Source of the DNA: Dehalococcoidia bacterium
GTDB lineage: Bacteria; Chloroflexota; Dehalococcoidia; DSTF01; JACRBR01
Direction: 5' to 3'
DNA length: 64,000 nucleotides
NCBI GenBank assembly: GCA_015478665.1
Contig: JADMII010000001.1
Span: 119,537 to 183,536, forward strand
Shown here: positions 43,874 to 52,204 of the stretch, piece by piece
Layout: every line of letters starts with the position of its first letter
Numbering within the stretch: the first letter of the stretch is position 1
Translations under genes and position numbers: made by a program
The notes under the pieces: generated by a model
Databases searched by the model: none
What the model saw: only the letters and a program-made list of their open reading frames with translations
Told to the model about the DNA's origin: nothing

Positions 43874-44649
43874 TGCTCCTCCACAGCGAGGCGCTCAAGG
43901 TAATAGCTCCCCATCGCTGATGCCATCAGTACCCTACGGTGTGCGTCGTGCTTATCGGATGTACCCGGATGGGAGCCAGCACCATGCAGAACCTTGAAGA
44001 AGGTCTTGAGCAGTTCCGCTTCGTCGTCGCTCAGGAACTTCGAGTCGTCGAGATACTTTCGCGCTGCACCGCCCTTGGGTGGCTGTGCCCTGTCTCCAAC
44101 GAGCCTCGCAGCGACTTCCTCGCACAGCGAGTCGAAAAACGCTCTCGCCTGCGCGTTCGCGCCCTCGAACTCTTCCCGAGTGAGCGCAGACATCGCCTGC
44201 CGGAAATGATTCCTTGTAACCTCGAAGTTCATCATCTTGAGAAGCGCCTCGAACTGACCAACCGCCTCCTTCGCGGCCACGTCGCCGGATAGCGAGACAA
44301 CGACTGCACCGTCTTTGTCGAGGTCACAACCTTGCCGCTGTAGCGCTTGAGCAAGCTGCTCGAACGCATCGCCTTCCGTCATCCCGGTTGAACCTACGCG
44401 CTCAGGATAGCCGTTCTTCGCCTTCGCTACGGTCGCATCCAAAATTGTATGAATGTCATCCCAGCGCTCCTGCGTCGCGAGCGCAGATAACGCGTCTCGC
44501 GCACGGAAACGCTTGGTTCCTTCCGATGAGTCCCAGACATCGCGCGCATTCACCACAACGAACTGGCCTTCGATGTCTCTTTCAATCCATACGGTAGCCA
44601 TGAGATTAGCGAGCGCGATGAGAGTGCCGCCCTCGAACTGGATAGCCAT
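43819..44649 (-). CDS. unknown protein with abortive-infection-like C-terminus
   Basis: The 276-residue soluble protein begins MAIQFEGGTLIALANLMATVW. Its C-terminal half (RAFFDSLCEEVAARLVG ... FLSDDEAELLKTFFKVLHGAGSHPGTSD, then RRVLMASAMGSYYLERL) resembles the C-terminal helical domain seen in some Abi-type or HEPN-like proteins, with a GSHPG loop. This likeness is a weak impression. No nuclease motif is certain. TACACT lies six bases before the ATG without a ribosome-binding site, so it is probably leaderless. Its place in an element rich in defence-type genes is consistent with, but does not show, an antiviral role. Confidence 0.6.
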   Translation of the reverse strand: MAIQFEGGTLIALANLMATVWIERDIEGQFVVVNARDVWDSSEGTKRFRARDALSALATQERWDDIHTILDATVAKAKNGYPERVGSTGMTEGDAFEQLAQALQRQGCDLDKDGAVVVSLSGDVAAKEAVGQFEALLKMMNFEVTRNHFRQAMSALTREEFEGANAQARAFFDSLCEEVAARLVGDRAQPPKGGAARKYLDDSKFLSDDEAELLKTFFKVLHGAGSHPGTSDKHDAHRRVLMASAMGSYYLERLAVEEHHSTQDGVSPEPPNTSPM

Positions 44650-44655
44650 ACGGTG

Positions 44656-44661
44656 AGTGTA
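44656..44661 (-). promoter_or_regulatory. -10 box TACACT, leaderless start
   Basis: On the minus strand CGTACACT is followed by CACCGT and the ATG at 44649. Confidence 0.45.
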
Positions 44662-44765
44662 CGAGCGCGCGTACCGCGCTCGCCACGCGGTGAGCCGCGC
44701 GCTCCAGTTGTAGCGAGAGCGGCGCGCAGCACATACTTCCGAGCGCGAATCGAAAGGAGTCCCAC

Positions 44766-44960
44766 ATGGCCTACGGAGCGTTCAGGGGATATGGGGCCGG
44801 ACTCGGCGGGCTGTTCCGCGCTTGGAAAGACCGTCTACGTAAGCCACAACAGGAGACCGAACTGCCGGGGTCGAACGAGTCCGCCGAGGACGAACAGGCG
44901 GCCATCGCAGAGGAACGCGAGAAGCGGCTGCGTGACGAAGTGAACGGCGAGGACGACTAG
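44766..44960 (+). CDS. small hypothetical protein, 64 aa
   Basis: It starts MAYGAFRGYGAGLGGLFRAW (Gly/aromatic-rich, possibly membrane-associating) and ends in a charged helix (EDEQAAIAEEREKRLRDEV). AAAGGAG lies eight bases before the ATG. It precedes the next gene by 12 bases and is probably co-transcribed with it. No family recognised. Confidence 0.6.
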   Translation: MAYGAFRGYGAGLGGLFRAWKDRLRKPQQETELPGSNESAEDEQAAIAEEREKRLRDEVNGEDD

Positions 44961-44972
44961 GTCGGACGCCCG

Positions 44973-45737
44973 ATGCCTTCAGTTGCCGAGACCTTCGTTA
45001 GTCGTTTTCATTTCGACTGGTCAGACCTCTACAGCGATGAATCGGTGCGCCACGTCACCATCGACAAACGTCGTGATGACTTGTCCGCCCTGATTGACGC
45101 GAGAGACGCTTACCACGACCTCGGGTTCGCCATCTTCTCGACGCTCGGCGATGATTTGGGAACACACCCGACGCCCTTCCTCAAGCTCGAAGCTGAGAAC
45201 GACTTCACGGCCTCCGTGTACGTGGTCTTCGGCGGCTACTACCGGCAAGGGTTTCAACTACTCAGGACGTGGATAGAGTTGACGGTGGCCGGTGCCTACT
45301 GGGGTGGAACTCTCTACGACCGACCGGAGTCCGAGTACCACCAGTGGCTCGATGGCAAGAAGAACACGCCGAAGTGGCACGCCATGCTGAACGCGGTTCT
45401 CGGGAAGGATACGTGGCGGACGAAGGGCGACCTTGCGCAGCGCCTCGACGACCTACGCGAGTGCCTGAGTGACTACACGCATCTGCGACGCTTGCGAGAG
45501 CTTGATACGCAGGTTGGCCGTGACAACGTACCGCGCTACCTAGTCGAAGTTTACGAACGATGGCGAGACGCGTTCGTGGAAGGCGCGCTCTTAGTGTGCG
45601 AGCTATGGATACGTCTATACCCAGAACTTCTACGCGCGTGTTTCAAGGACAGACGCCAGTATCGGGACGAAGCGGAAGAAGCACTGAGGCGATTATGCGC
45701 TCCGGTCGCCGATGCGTTTGTCGAGGCGGTCGGATGA
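44973..45737 (+). CDS. hypothetical helical protein, 254 aa
   Basis: The protein is soluble and mostly helical. A central segment, YYRQGFQLLRTWIELTVAGA, resembles the 'LRxxxE' helix of several uncharacterised helical families found in mobile DNA. A conserved-looking DYTHLRRLREL follows. There is no catalytic motif that I recognise. It lies 12 bases after the 64-residue gene, and a tiny frame overlaps its stop by four bases (ATGA). Function unknown; membership of a small element-borne operon is the only context. Confidence 0.6.
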   Translation: MPSVAETFVSRFHFDWSDLYSDESVRHVTIDKRRDDLSALIDARDAYHDLGFAIFSTLGDDLGTHPTPFLKLEAENDFTASVYVVFGGYYRQGFQLLRTWIELTVAGAYWGGTLYDRPESEYHQWLDGKKNTPKWHAMLNAVLGKDTWRTKGDLAQRLDDLRECLSDYTHLRRLRELDTQVGRDNVPRYLVEVYERWRDAFVEGALLVCELWIRLYPELLRACFKDRRQYRDEAEEALRRLCAPVADAFVEAVG

Positions 45738-45853
45738 GTCGTCCCGGCGTCGATGTCGGGGAAGGCGGAAATCCGCTCGACGGTCGGGGAAAACCAGACA
45801 GCCTAAGTAATCGTCGTAGCGGCAACGTCGAACCCCGACCGCCGAATCGATAG
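45734..45853 (+). CDS. possible 39-residue ORF overlapping the previous stop
   Basis: The frame MSRPGVDVGEGGNPLDGRGK... begins in the ATGA that also holds the stop of the upstream gene, an arrangement typical of translational coupling. It has no independent ribosome-binding site and no recognisable homology, and the composition (Gly, Arg, Pro) is unremarkable, so it may be chance. Confidence 0.3.
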   Translation: MSRPGVDVGEGGNPLDGRGKPDSLSNRRSGNVEPRPPNR

Positions 45854-46261
45854 CCATGCCCCCTCCGTCACCGTCTGTGATGCCTCTCACGCCGTCGCAC
45901 CTTGGCTCTGGCGTAGTCGTTCTCTAGGCGGCGATTCCTTATCCAAATGGCTCTTTAAGAACCACACCGAGCGTTCCGCCTGTGCGCTCCACACGCACGT
46001 GCATGCGCGCGCGACGCGGACATTCACAGCAGCAATACGCGTAACGTGCCGACGTTCATATTAGTGGCGTAGACTGACGCCACAGCTAGAAGTGCATCCA
46101 GAGCCGGTGAGCGCGACGAGTGCTCACCGCCCCAACCGAGCGACCCGCGCCACGGTGGGACATGATGCGGCCTGCGGGCACAACAGCCGGGTATACAGCG
46201 TCTGAGCGACGACATCTCCCAGCAAGCATCAGGCTCGCGGATGCTCCGAAAGGAGACACCC
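45854..46261. other. 408-bp non-coding stretch with Z-DNA-type tract and inverted repeat
   Basis: No gene is visible. At 45990-46013 there are 24 bases of perfect pyrimidine-purine alternation (CACACGCACGTGCATGCGCG...). At 46064-46083 GTGGCGT and ACGCCAC form an inverted repeat with a six-base spacer. GTATACAGCG near 46195 could be part of a promoter for the following genes, whose ribosome-binding site AAAGGAG is at 46247. Confidence 0.45.
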
Positions 46262-46504
46262 GTGAACAACAGACATGAACGAGCGCTGCACGGTCGCGTG
46301 CTCTGCGTCACAGACCACGGCACGGTCGTGATGGTGACCATCGACACGCGCGAGCAGATGTGGCATCTCGCGGCGGACGGGAACATCTGGCGGCGCAATG
46401 TCGCTCCCACGCTCGGGCCGGGCGACCTCGTCGAGTTCGAGATGAACGGATGGGGTGGGCTCGAAACCATCGCGCTGTTCGAACGGGAGGGCGACGATGA
46501 CTAG
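46262..46504 (+). CDS. small hypothetical beta-rich protein, 80 aa
   Basis: It starts (V)NNRHERALHGRVLCVTDHGT with a GTG and AAAGGAG eight bases upstream. The pattern GRVLCVTDHGTVVMVTID...LGPGDLVEFEMNGWGG suggests a small OB-like or KOW-like beta barrel. It overlaps the start of the second recombinase gene by eight bases, so it is translated with it and may be an accessory factor. No family is assigned. Confidence 0.6.
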   Translation: MNNRHERALHGRVLCVTDHGTVVMVTIDTREQMWHLAADGNIWRRNVAPTLGPGDLVEFEMNGWGGLETIALFEREGDDD

Positions 46505-47477
46505 CGAACTCCTGCGAACAGACATCCTCGTCATTACTCGCGCAGTCCCACCGGAGCAGCATCCGGCAGCCGTCTATCTGGCTCGCCTCGCACCACGTTC
46601 GCGCCCCGTGATGCGGCAAGCACTCGACGTAGTCGCGGGGCTGCTCACGTCCGGCGAATGCGACGCGGCCAGTCTCGACTGGTCGCGCGTACGTTACCAG
46701 CACACCGCTGCGGTTCGCGCCGCCCTCGCCGAGCGCTACGCGGTAGCGACGACGAACCGCACGCTCGCCGCGATTCGCGGCGTGCTGCGGGAGGCGTGGC
46801 GGCTCGGACAGGTGAGCGCCGAAGACTACTACCGCGCGGTTGACCTGCCCGGCGTGCGCGGGACAACGCTGCCGCGCGGACGCGCATTGTCGTCCGGTGA
46901 ACTACGCGCGCTCTTCGAGACGTGCGGGAGAGACACATCCGCTGCCGGTGCGCGCGATGCCGCACTGCTTGCCGTCCTTTATGGCGCGGGGCTGCGGCGA
47001 GCGGAGGCGGTTGCCCTCGACCTCGATGACTACGAGCGCGAGACCGGGACGCTTACGGTGCGACGCGGCAAGGGGAACAAGCAGCGGGTTGCGTACGCGA
47101 CCAACGGTGCTCGCGACGCCATCGAGGCGTGGGTTGCCGCTCGTGGCGATGACGACGGGGCGTTGTTCGTCCCGGTGAACAAGGGCGGACGCATCCTCAG
47201 TCAACGGATGACCGGGCAGGCGGTGCTTTACATCGTTCGGCGACGGGCGCGCGAGGCGGGCGTCAACCAGTTCTCGCCACACGACCTCCGGCGCACCTTC
47301 GTGGGCGACCTGCTCGACAACGGTGCCGACATCTCAAGCGTGAAAGACCTCGCTGGTCACGCCAACATTGCCACGACCGCGCGCTATGACCGGCGAGGAG
47401 AGCGGGCGAAGCGCAAGGCGGCGGAACTGCTGCACGTACCGTTCGTTGGTTCGACTGCGACAAGGAGCGCGCGGTGA
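46497..47477 (+). CDS. second tyrosine recombinase (XerC/D-like)
   Basis: The 326-residue protein has an N-terminal SAM-like core-binding domain and a catalytic domain with YGAGLRRAEAVALDLDDY (Arg I), RRGKGNKQR (Lys), SPHDLRRTFVGDLL (His-x-x-Arg), DLAGHANIATTARYDRRGE (His and the Tyr nucleophile). It lacks the arm-binding domain of the first integrase, so it is closer to Xer-type or integron/transposon-type recombinases. A role in dimer resolution, cargo rearrangement or a nested element is possible. It overlaps the genes on both sides by a few bases. Confidence 0.88.
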   Translation: MTSELLRTDILVITRAVPPEQHPAAVYLARLAPRSRPVMRQALDVVAGLLTSGECDAASLDWSRVRYQHTAAVRAALAERYAVATTNRTLAAIRGVLREAWRLGQVSAEDYYRAVDLPGVRGTTLPRGRALSSGELRALFETCGRDTSAAGARDAALLAVLYGAGLRRAEAVALDLDDYERETGTLTVRRGKGNKQRVAYATNGARDAIEAWVAARGDDDGALFVPVNKGGRILSQRMTGQAVLYIVRRRAREAGVNQFSPHDLRRTFVGDLLDNGADISSVKDLAGHANIATTARYDRRGERAKRKAAELLHVPFVGSTATRSAR

Positions 47478-47704
47478 CGCGTTACGACATCGACCTGCCC
47501 GGCACATGCTGGCTTGAGTTCGTCGGCCCGCCGCTGGGCGATGTCGTCCCGGCGCGACTGGAACTGGTCAGTGGCTGCGTGACGGCGCTGGGCGGCATCG
47601 AGCGCTACGTGGACAACGCGAGGTACAACAACCACGCCGTGTACGAGAGGCGGGTCTCGTCGCGCGGGCGCGAGCGCTGGTTCGTGAGGAGCATCATCGC
47701 GTGA
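47474..47704 (+). CDS. small hypothetical protein, 76 aa
   Basis: It starts MTRYDIDLPGTCWLEFVGPP from a GTG that overlaps the recombinase stop (GTGA), so it is translationally coupled. It ends RGRERWFVRSIIA. The mix of beta-type and aromatic residues indicates a folded small domain. No family recognised. Together with the 80-residue protein it frames the recombinase in a three-gene unit. Confidence 0.55.
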   Translation: MTRYDIDLPGTCWLEFVGPPLGDVVPARLELVSGCVTALGGIERYVDNARYNNHAVYERRVSSRGRERWFVRSIIA

Positions 47705-47823
47705 CAGAGCGCCATGTTTCTCAGCCGCAGACGCGCTTGACAATGCCGTAGACGCTCCCGCCACCGCGTCGTAACATACGCGCAACCCCGCGAAGCTGTT
47801 CACTCGTCGGTTGGGGGTGCGCC

Positions 47824-48381
47824 GTGGGTTTCGTCCTCGTCCTGTTCGTGTTTCTCGCCGTCGCCGGTGTCGTCGTCATCTACTTCCGCTCACGAGACGA
47901 GACCGAGGCGGGCAGAACGCGACCCTCCGACAACGCATCGCGGCGTCTTCCGTACAGTTCGCGACAGTACCTGCTCAGCCGGGCGGAACGCTCACTCTAC
48001 GGTGTCCTCGAACAGGCTGTACAAGGCGAGTACCGCATCTTCGCGAAGGTGCGTCTCGCTGACTTGGTCTACGTCGAGCGCGGCGCGGAGAAGTGGCAAG
48101 CGCACTTCAACCGAATCGCCGGGAAGCACGCCGACTTCGTCATCTGCTCGCTTGACAGCGTGTCGCCGCTGCTCGTCGTGGAACTCGACGACAGGTCGCA
48201 TGAACGCGCCGACCGGGTGAACCGCGATGGCTTCGTGAACGACGCACTCGCCTCAGCGAAGCTCCCCATCCTGCACGTGCGCGCGCGCAGCAGCTACGAC
48301 GTGAGCGAGGTCGCCGACGCCATCCGTCGCGCCATGGCGAGTGACGGCAACGCTCAACACATGGTGGGCGCGTACCGTTGA
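47824..48381 (+). CDS. DUF2726 protein with N-terminal membrane helix (putative nuclease fold)
   Basis: The 185-residue protein begins with a membrane helix (GFVLVLFVFLAVAGVVVIYF), then a DUF2726 domain: LLSRAERSLYGVLEQAVQGE, YRIFAKVRLADLVYV, HADFVICSLDSVSPLLVVEL then DDRSHERADRVNRDGFVNDA. The domain is related to PD-(D/E)XK nucleases, with Asp in HADF and Glu-x-Asp in VELDD as candidate metal ligands. It is often found near DNA-handling genes. GTG start; a GGGGGTG precedes. The Mrr-type gene follows by 52 bases. Confidence 0.75.
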   Translation: MGFVLVLFVFLAVAGVVVIYFRSRDETEAGRTRPSDNASRRLPYSSRQYLLSRAERSLYGVLEQAVQGEYRIFAKVRLADLVYVERGAEKWQAHFNRIAGKHADFVICSLDSVSPLLVVELDDRSHERADRVNRDGFVNDALASAKLPILHVRARSSYDVSEVADAIRRAMASDGNAQHMVGAYR

Positions 48382-48433
48382 ACGCGTCGAGACGGCACAG
48401 GCCGCGACGCTTGCACTGGGCGGACAAGCAAGA

Positions 48434-49381
48434 ATGACGCTTCCGACTTATGGCGATGTGAGTCTCGCGCTTCTGTTGGAGCTTGTACGGTGCGGCAAGC
48501 CGGTCAAGCCCCTTGACTCCTACGACCTCGTCGCTCGGAACTTCCCAGCGCTCACAGCATCAGACCGCGCGCTGACCAACCGCTCAGGCAGTGGCAAAGT
48601 CTTCGCAGACATGGTCAACTTCGCCCGCAATCGCCTGCGTGTGCGCGGTGTCCTCGAAAACGGCCTCCCGGCGGGAAGTTGGTGCACCACGCAAGAGGCA
48701 CGTGGGACACTGGTAGACGACCTCGTAGCGCGCGGTGTGACCTTGTCGCGCGCGATGGGATTCATCGACGCCAGCGAGACGCTCGGCGCGCTACTGGGGC
48801 GCGACTGGGCGACGGAGCGACGGCAATCGGCTATCCCTCTGAAGGCTGGCGTATCGGACGGCGGAGAGGCGACAACAGCCAGTTCTGCCCAGCGAGGCGA
48901 GAGAGAGGTAGCGGCCGCCGACGAGCACCGTATCGCGCAAGCCGTGCTCGCCCGCCTAAATGCGATGAAGGGCGATGAGTTCGAAGACTTCGTGGGAAAA
49001 GTGCTTGATGCACTCGGACTCTGCGATACGCAGGTGGTTGGACGCTCGGGCGACGAGGGCGTAGACATTCTTACCTACCTGAGTAGTCCGATTGTCAGAG
49101 CAAAGGTCGCTGTACAGGTGAAACGACACACTGCAAACGTCGGGCCGAGGGACATCAGCTACTTGCGAGACCGCTGGGCTCGACGCGCCGACCGCCTCCT
49201 GTTCATCACCACCTCAGACTTCACGTCCGGTGCCCGAGAAGTCGCGGCAGATGACCATGAGCAGCAAGTTGCGCTTGTCACCGGAGCGCAGCTTGTGGAT
49301 GTGATGCTCGAACACGGCCTCGGCGTGGTTGCACGTCCGCAGGTGACGTACGAACTCGATGAGACGTACTTCTCCGGGTAA
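48434..49381 (+). CDS. Mrr-type restriction endonuclease
   Basis: The 315-residue protein has an Mrr N-terminal winged helix (LPTYGDVSLALLLELVRCG...SYDLVARNFPALTASD, NRLRVRGVLENGLPAGSW) and a C-terminal PD-(D/E)XK domain. The latter includes MKGDEFEDFVGKVLDALGL, VVGRSGDEGVDILTYLSS (Asp), and VAVQVKRHTANVGPRDI (Gln-x-Lys). Mrr proteins are type IV enzymes that cut modified DNA, and so can restrict phages. The ATG chosen is where homology begins; a GTG 31 codons upstream would overlap the DUF2726 gene. Confidence 0.82.
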   Translation: MTLPTYGDVSLALLLELVRCGKPVKPLDSYDLVARNFPALTASDRALTNRSGSGKVFADMVNFARNRLRVRGVLENGLPAGSWCTTQEARGTLVDDLVARGVTLSRAMGFIDASETLGALLGRDWATERRQSAIPLKAGVSDGGEATTASSAQRGEREVAAADEHRIAQAVLARLNAMKGDEFEDFVGKVLDALGLCDTQVVGRSGDEGVDILTYLSSPIVRAKVAVQVKRHTANVGPRDISYLRDRWARRADRLLFITTSDFTSGAREVAADDHEQQVALVTGAQLVDVMLEHGLGVVARPQVTYELDETYFSG

Positions 49382-49456
49382 GTGTCGCCTGCGGAAAGTT
49401 GCGCATGGAACCGGGACGGCCTTACGACAGACCGGATTTCTCGCGTCCGCCGACGC

Positions 49457-50048
49457 TCAGACGCCGAGCCCGAGACGCCAGATGAGGTGCGTCTCGTCCG
49501 GCAGGTCGGGGTATGCGAAGCGGTTGATGGCTCCGAGGTCGCAACGCTGCGCGACGTAGAAGCCGCACGCGGGTACGTTGATGTTCTGCGTCTCGATGGT
49601 GAGTACACCCGCGCTCCTTCGCCCATGAAGCCGCGCGGCGGAACAATGCGCCGCCGATGCCTGCGCCACGGTGCGCGGGGCCAACGCGGATGTCCCAGAG
49701 CGCGGCGACATCGTCGCGACCGCCGAGCATGTCCAGTCCCGGCGTGTTCCATGCGACCACCGCGCCTCCGACACGCTCATCGCCCTCGAACGCGGCGAAG
49801 ATGCCCCAGTTCTTGATGTCCCAGCGCTTCGCCCACCGCGTCGGCTCTTCACCCTTCAACTGGTCGTCGTCCTTCACATACGGCTGGGCAGCGTCCTCTT
49901 CAATGAGATGCACGCCGTCGAGCCCGCGCTCAAGAAGCTGCACGCGGAGGATGCGCTCGACGCGGAAGGCGATGGACACCGTCGCGTAGGCAGCCAGCGC
50001 ATCCTGCGTCTCTTCAACGATGCCGAGACCGGATGGTTGTGCAGTCAT
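49457..50048 (-). pseudogene. GNAT acetyltransferase gene with a frameshift
   Basis: The first frame encodes a GNAT domain: GIFAAFEGDERVGGAVVAWN, DDVAALWDIRVGPAHRGAGI and GGALFRRAASWAKERGC, the acetyl-CoA-binding region. Just after that, near 49603, homology jumps to another frame: VLTIETQNINVPACGFYVAQ, then RFAYPDLPDETHLIWRLGL. The uninterrupted protein would have about 196 residues. The frame change removes beta strands 5-7, so the present product should be inactive, unless it is a sequencing error. The family includes streptothricin-like acetyltransferases, but the substrate is not assigned. Confidence 0.75.
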
Positions 50049-50113
50049 TTCATGCCCTCGTTTCTGCGCATGACTTCCCTCAACAGGCTAGCCGCCAATC
50101 AACGTCTGCCCGG

Positions 50114-50770
50114 CTACTTGGCTTCGGCGGTCTGAGATGCGTTGAACTTGCCGTTTGTCGTCATGGCGAAGTGAATGACGTAGCGAGGTGCGCCCGGCAG
50201 AGGGCTGTCCGCGACGTAATCAACCGTTCCCTCGCCGACGACTTCGTAGTACGCACGCCAGCACTCACCCGTGGCACCGTATACCCAGCCGGGGCCTCCC
50301 GCATTAAAGACGACATAGCCCGCCGCCGTTCCGCTCGTTGTCTGGAACGCGCCGCCGTCAGGGTAGAAGCCGCGCGGTAGGGCGACGAACAGACGCCCCG
50401 GTGTCGCCGTAGTCATCGTGCCGAGTGGTAGGGAATCGCAGGCGGCGAGCGCAGCAGCGAATGCGGCGGGCGTATACGTCGTGTTCGCGACCACAGCAGT
50501 CGCGGTCTTCTCGATAGGTGCGAGTGTCGGCGTCGGCCTCGGCGCCGTTCGTACCACGGGTCGCGCGCTGCCAACAGCAGATGGTGATGGCAGCGTCTCC
50601 TTCGCGTCCGTGGTGCATCGAGCGGCATTGCAGACGACGCCGCGACTGCCACCGGGGTTGCGGCCAAGGCCCGACCGGGCCGTCGCCGTGAACGTGCCGC
50701 TGCCTCCCGCACATGCAGCGGTTAGGGCTGACGCCACGACCACGCATTGGAGGAGAAGCGACGACTTCAT
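50114..50770 (-). CDS. lipoprotein of unknown function, 218 aa
   Basis: The signal peptide MKSSLLLQCVVVASALTAAC has a lipobox with Cys20. A low-complexity linker (Thr/Pro/Ala) reaches to residue 100, followed by a globular C-terminal part with GTMTTATPGRLFVALPRGFY and GWVYGATGECWRAYYEVVGE. Cysteines at about 48, 52, 110 and 168 may form disulfides. No domain recognised. GGTGAGCT precedes the ATG. It is divergent from the next gene. Confidence 0.6.
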   Translation of the reverse strand: MKSSLLLQCVVVASALTAACAGGSGTFTATARSGLGRNPGGSRGVVCNAARCTTDAKETLPSPSAVGSARPVVRTAPRPTPTLAPIEKTATAVVANTTYTPAAFAAALAACDSLPLGTMTTATPGRLFVALPRGFYPDGGAFQTTSGTAAGYVVFNAGGPGWVYGATGECWRAYYEVVGEGTVDYVADSPLPGAPRYVIHFAMTTNGKFNASQTAEAK

Positions 50771-51085
50771 AGCTCACCGGGGGCGGGATAGAGCAATCCT
50801 AACACCGCATGGTCGCGCCGGAGCTTCCACGAACGCCACAAAAAGTCCTCTGGAAGGAGCCCGCGAGCGGCCCCGCCCCGGAGGCTCCGAATCTACCGGA
50901 AGCTGAGACGTATAGAATCGCGGCCACGAGCCTTTCGCGGCGCTACGAGGCTCCTAGAGCCTTCTAGGGGCATTCTGGGCGGCGTTCTCGTGGTCGCACT
51001 CGGTGGTTCCTTACACCGGAACTTCCTAGCCACGCGGTACGTCTAGAAAGCGACGGGCGCTACGCCGGGTTGCGGGAGGCGGAGG
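50771..51085. other. 315-bp divergent intergenic region
   Basis: Between two divergent lipoprotein genes. It holds AGGCTC-CTA-GAGCCT (50948-50962), a perfect 6-3-6 palindrome, and further CTAG-containing words (CTTCTAGG, CTTCCTAG, GTCTAGAA). Promoters and operators for both genes probably lie here; none is clear. Confidence 0.4.
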
Positions 51086-51610
51086 ATGAAGTGGGTGCTG
51101 GGCCAGAAATCGGCGCGCGATACTCGCGCCGTACCTCATTGGATGCGCTTTCTCCCGGTGATGGCGCTCGCCGTGGGTGTCACGCTTGCAGCCTGCACCT
51201 CGGGCACATCATCCATAGGAAACCCGCGCGCCGCAGCTAGCCCGACCGGCGCTTCGACGCCAACCCACGGGGCTCGCATTCCGAACCCGAGCGGAGTCCA
51301 AGGCGAAATCGTCACGGGCGGTCGTCCAGTAGCGCAGGTCGGCATCTGGTTGTACCGAGGCGATGTCGCGCTCGCCGACCCTGCTGCCGGGCTCGTCACG
51401 CATGTACTGACCGACAGCCAAGGACATTTTCAGGCGGTTCTTCCTGCCGGAGGGTACATGGTCGTCGCCTACTGCCGCCTCGACGCGAACTGCTTCGAAC
51501 TGCCAGCGGGGACGTTCGCCGCACGCGTGAACGTGACGCCGGGCAGCTTCACCAGCGTCACGCTCGGTGATGCTGCGAGCCTTGCTACGGCAACTGCGAG
51601 GGCGGGCTGA
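51086..51610 (+). CDS. lipoprotein with carboxypeptidase-regulatory-like (Ig-type) domain
   Basis: The 174-residue protein has a signal peptide ending GVTLAACTSG (lipobox, Cys37; an internal Met20 could be the true start), a Ser/Pro/Thr linker and a small beta domain. The beta domain includes GVQGEIVTGGRPVAQVGIWL, VLTDSQGHFQAVLPAGGYMV and FAARVNVTPGSFTSVTLGD. That pattern is the CarboxypepD_reg-like fold found in many surface proteins. GGAGGCGGAGG precedes the ATG. Function unknown. Confidence 0.65.
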   Translation: MKWVLGQKSARDTRAVPHWMRFLPVMALAVGVTLAACTSGTSSIGNPRAAASPTGASTPTHGARIPNPSGVQGEIVTGGRPVAQVGIWLYRGDVALADPAAGLVTHVLTDSQGHFQAVLPAGGYMVVAYCRLDANCFELPAGTFAARVNVTPGSFTSVTLGDAASLATATARAG

Positions 51611-51743
51611 GGGTTCTGTCGTCACCGCGCCCGATTTGGGCTCTCGGTACTAGTCGTTGGCGGAACGCCCGAGACAACAACTAGCAGACGACGTGTCGCG
51701 AGCGGCAGCCGCCGAGCACAAACAAATGCTGAGTAAAGGGAAC

Positions 51744-52184
51744 TCAGGCAGCCCGCATCCGGTCAAGCGCAACTGCTCCGTCATACCCTAGCCATGTGGC
51801 GAGGGTCAGCATCGTCGCCTCGGAGTGCATCTTGCTGCTCAGATGGTGCAGCCAGCGGAATGGTTCTTTCGTCAGGCCATCGCGCGTGTCTAGAGGGATG
51901 CCATACCCGCCGAAGTCGTGCTCCGAGCAACTCGCTTGGATGCAAGCTACGCTGATGATGTTCGGCAGGAAGTGGAGCATGTCGGCTGGCGCGCCGCATT
52001 CGTTGCATCGAACGTGACCATCACTGACGACGGCGCGGTCGTGCTGCCCTCCAAGAAGTCGGTCGAGGTCGTGAGGAAAGACCGCCCTACCACCGCCTCG
52101 CTCAACGGCTGATTCCACTTCGTAGATGGACACGATACGGCCACCGTGGGTGGGGCACTCAGGAAACAGGTCACGTGCGTTCAT
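51744..52184 (-). CDS. hypothetical protein with Cys pairs, 146 aa
   Basis: It begins MNARDLFPECPTHGGRIVSI and contains CNECGAPADMLHFLPN and ACIQASCSEHDFGGYG, so a zinc-binding domain made from CNEC and a later CxxxxC or His is likely. A helical C-terminus follows (WLHHLSSKMHSEATMLTLAT). AGGAGGCAACC before the ATG is a strong ribosome-binding site. It lies downstream of the primase-helicase gene on the same strand, with the origin-like repeats between. No family recognised. Confidence 0.6.
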   Translation of the reverse strand: MNARDLFPECPTHGGRIVSIYEVESAVERGGGRAVFPHDLDRLLGGQHDRAVVSDGHVRCNECGAPADMLHFLPNIISVACIQASCSEHDFGGYGIPLDTRDGLTKEPFRWLHHLSSKMHSEATMLTLATWLGYDGAVALDRMRAA

Positions 52185-52204
52185 GGTTGCCTCCTAGCTC
52201 TCGC

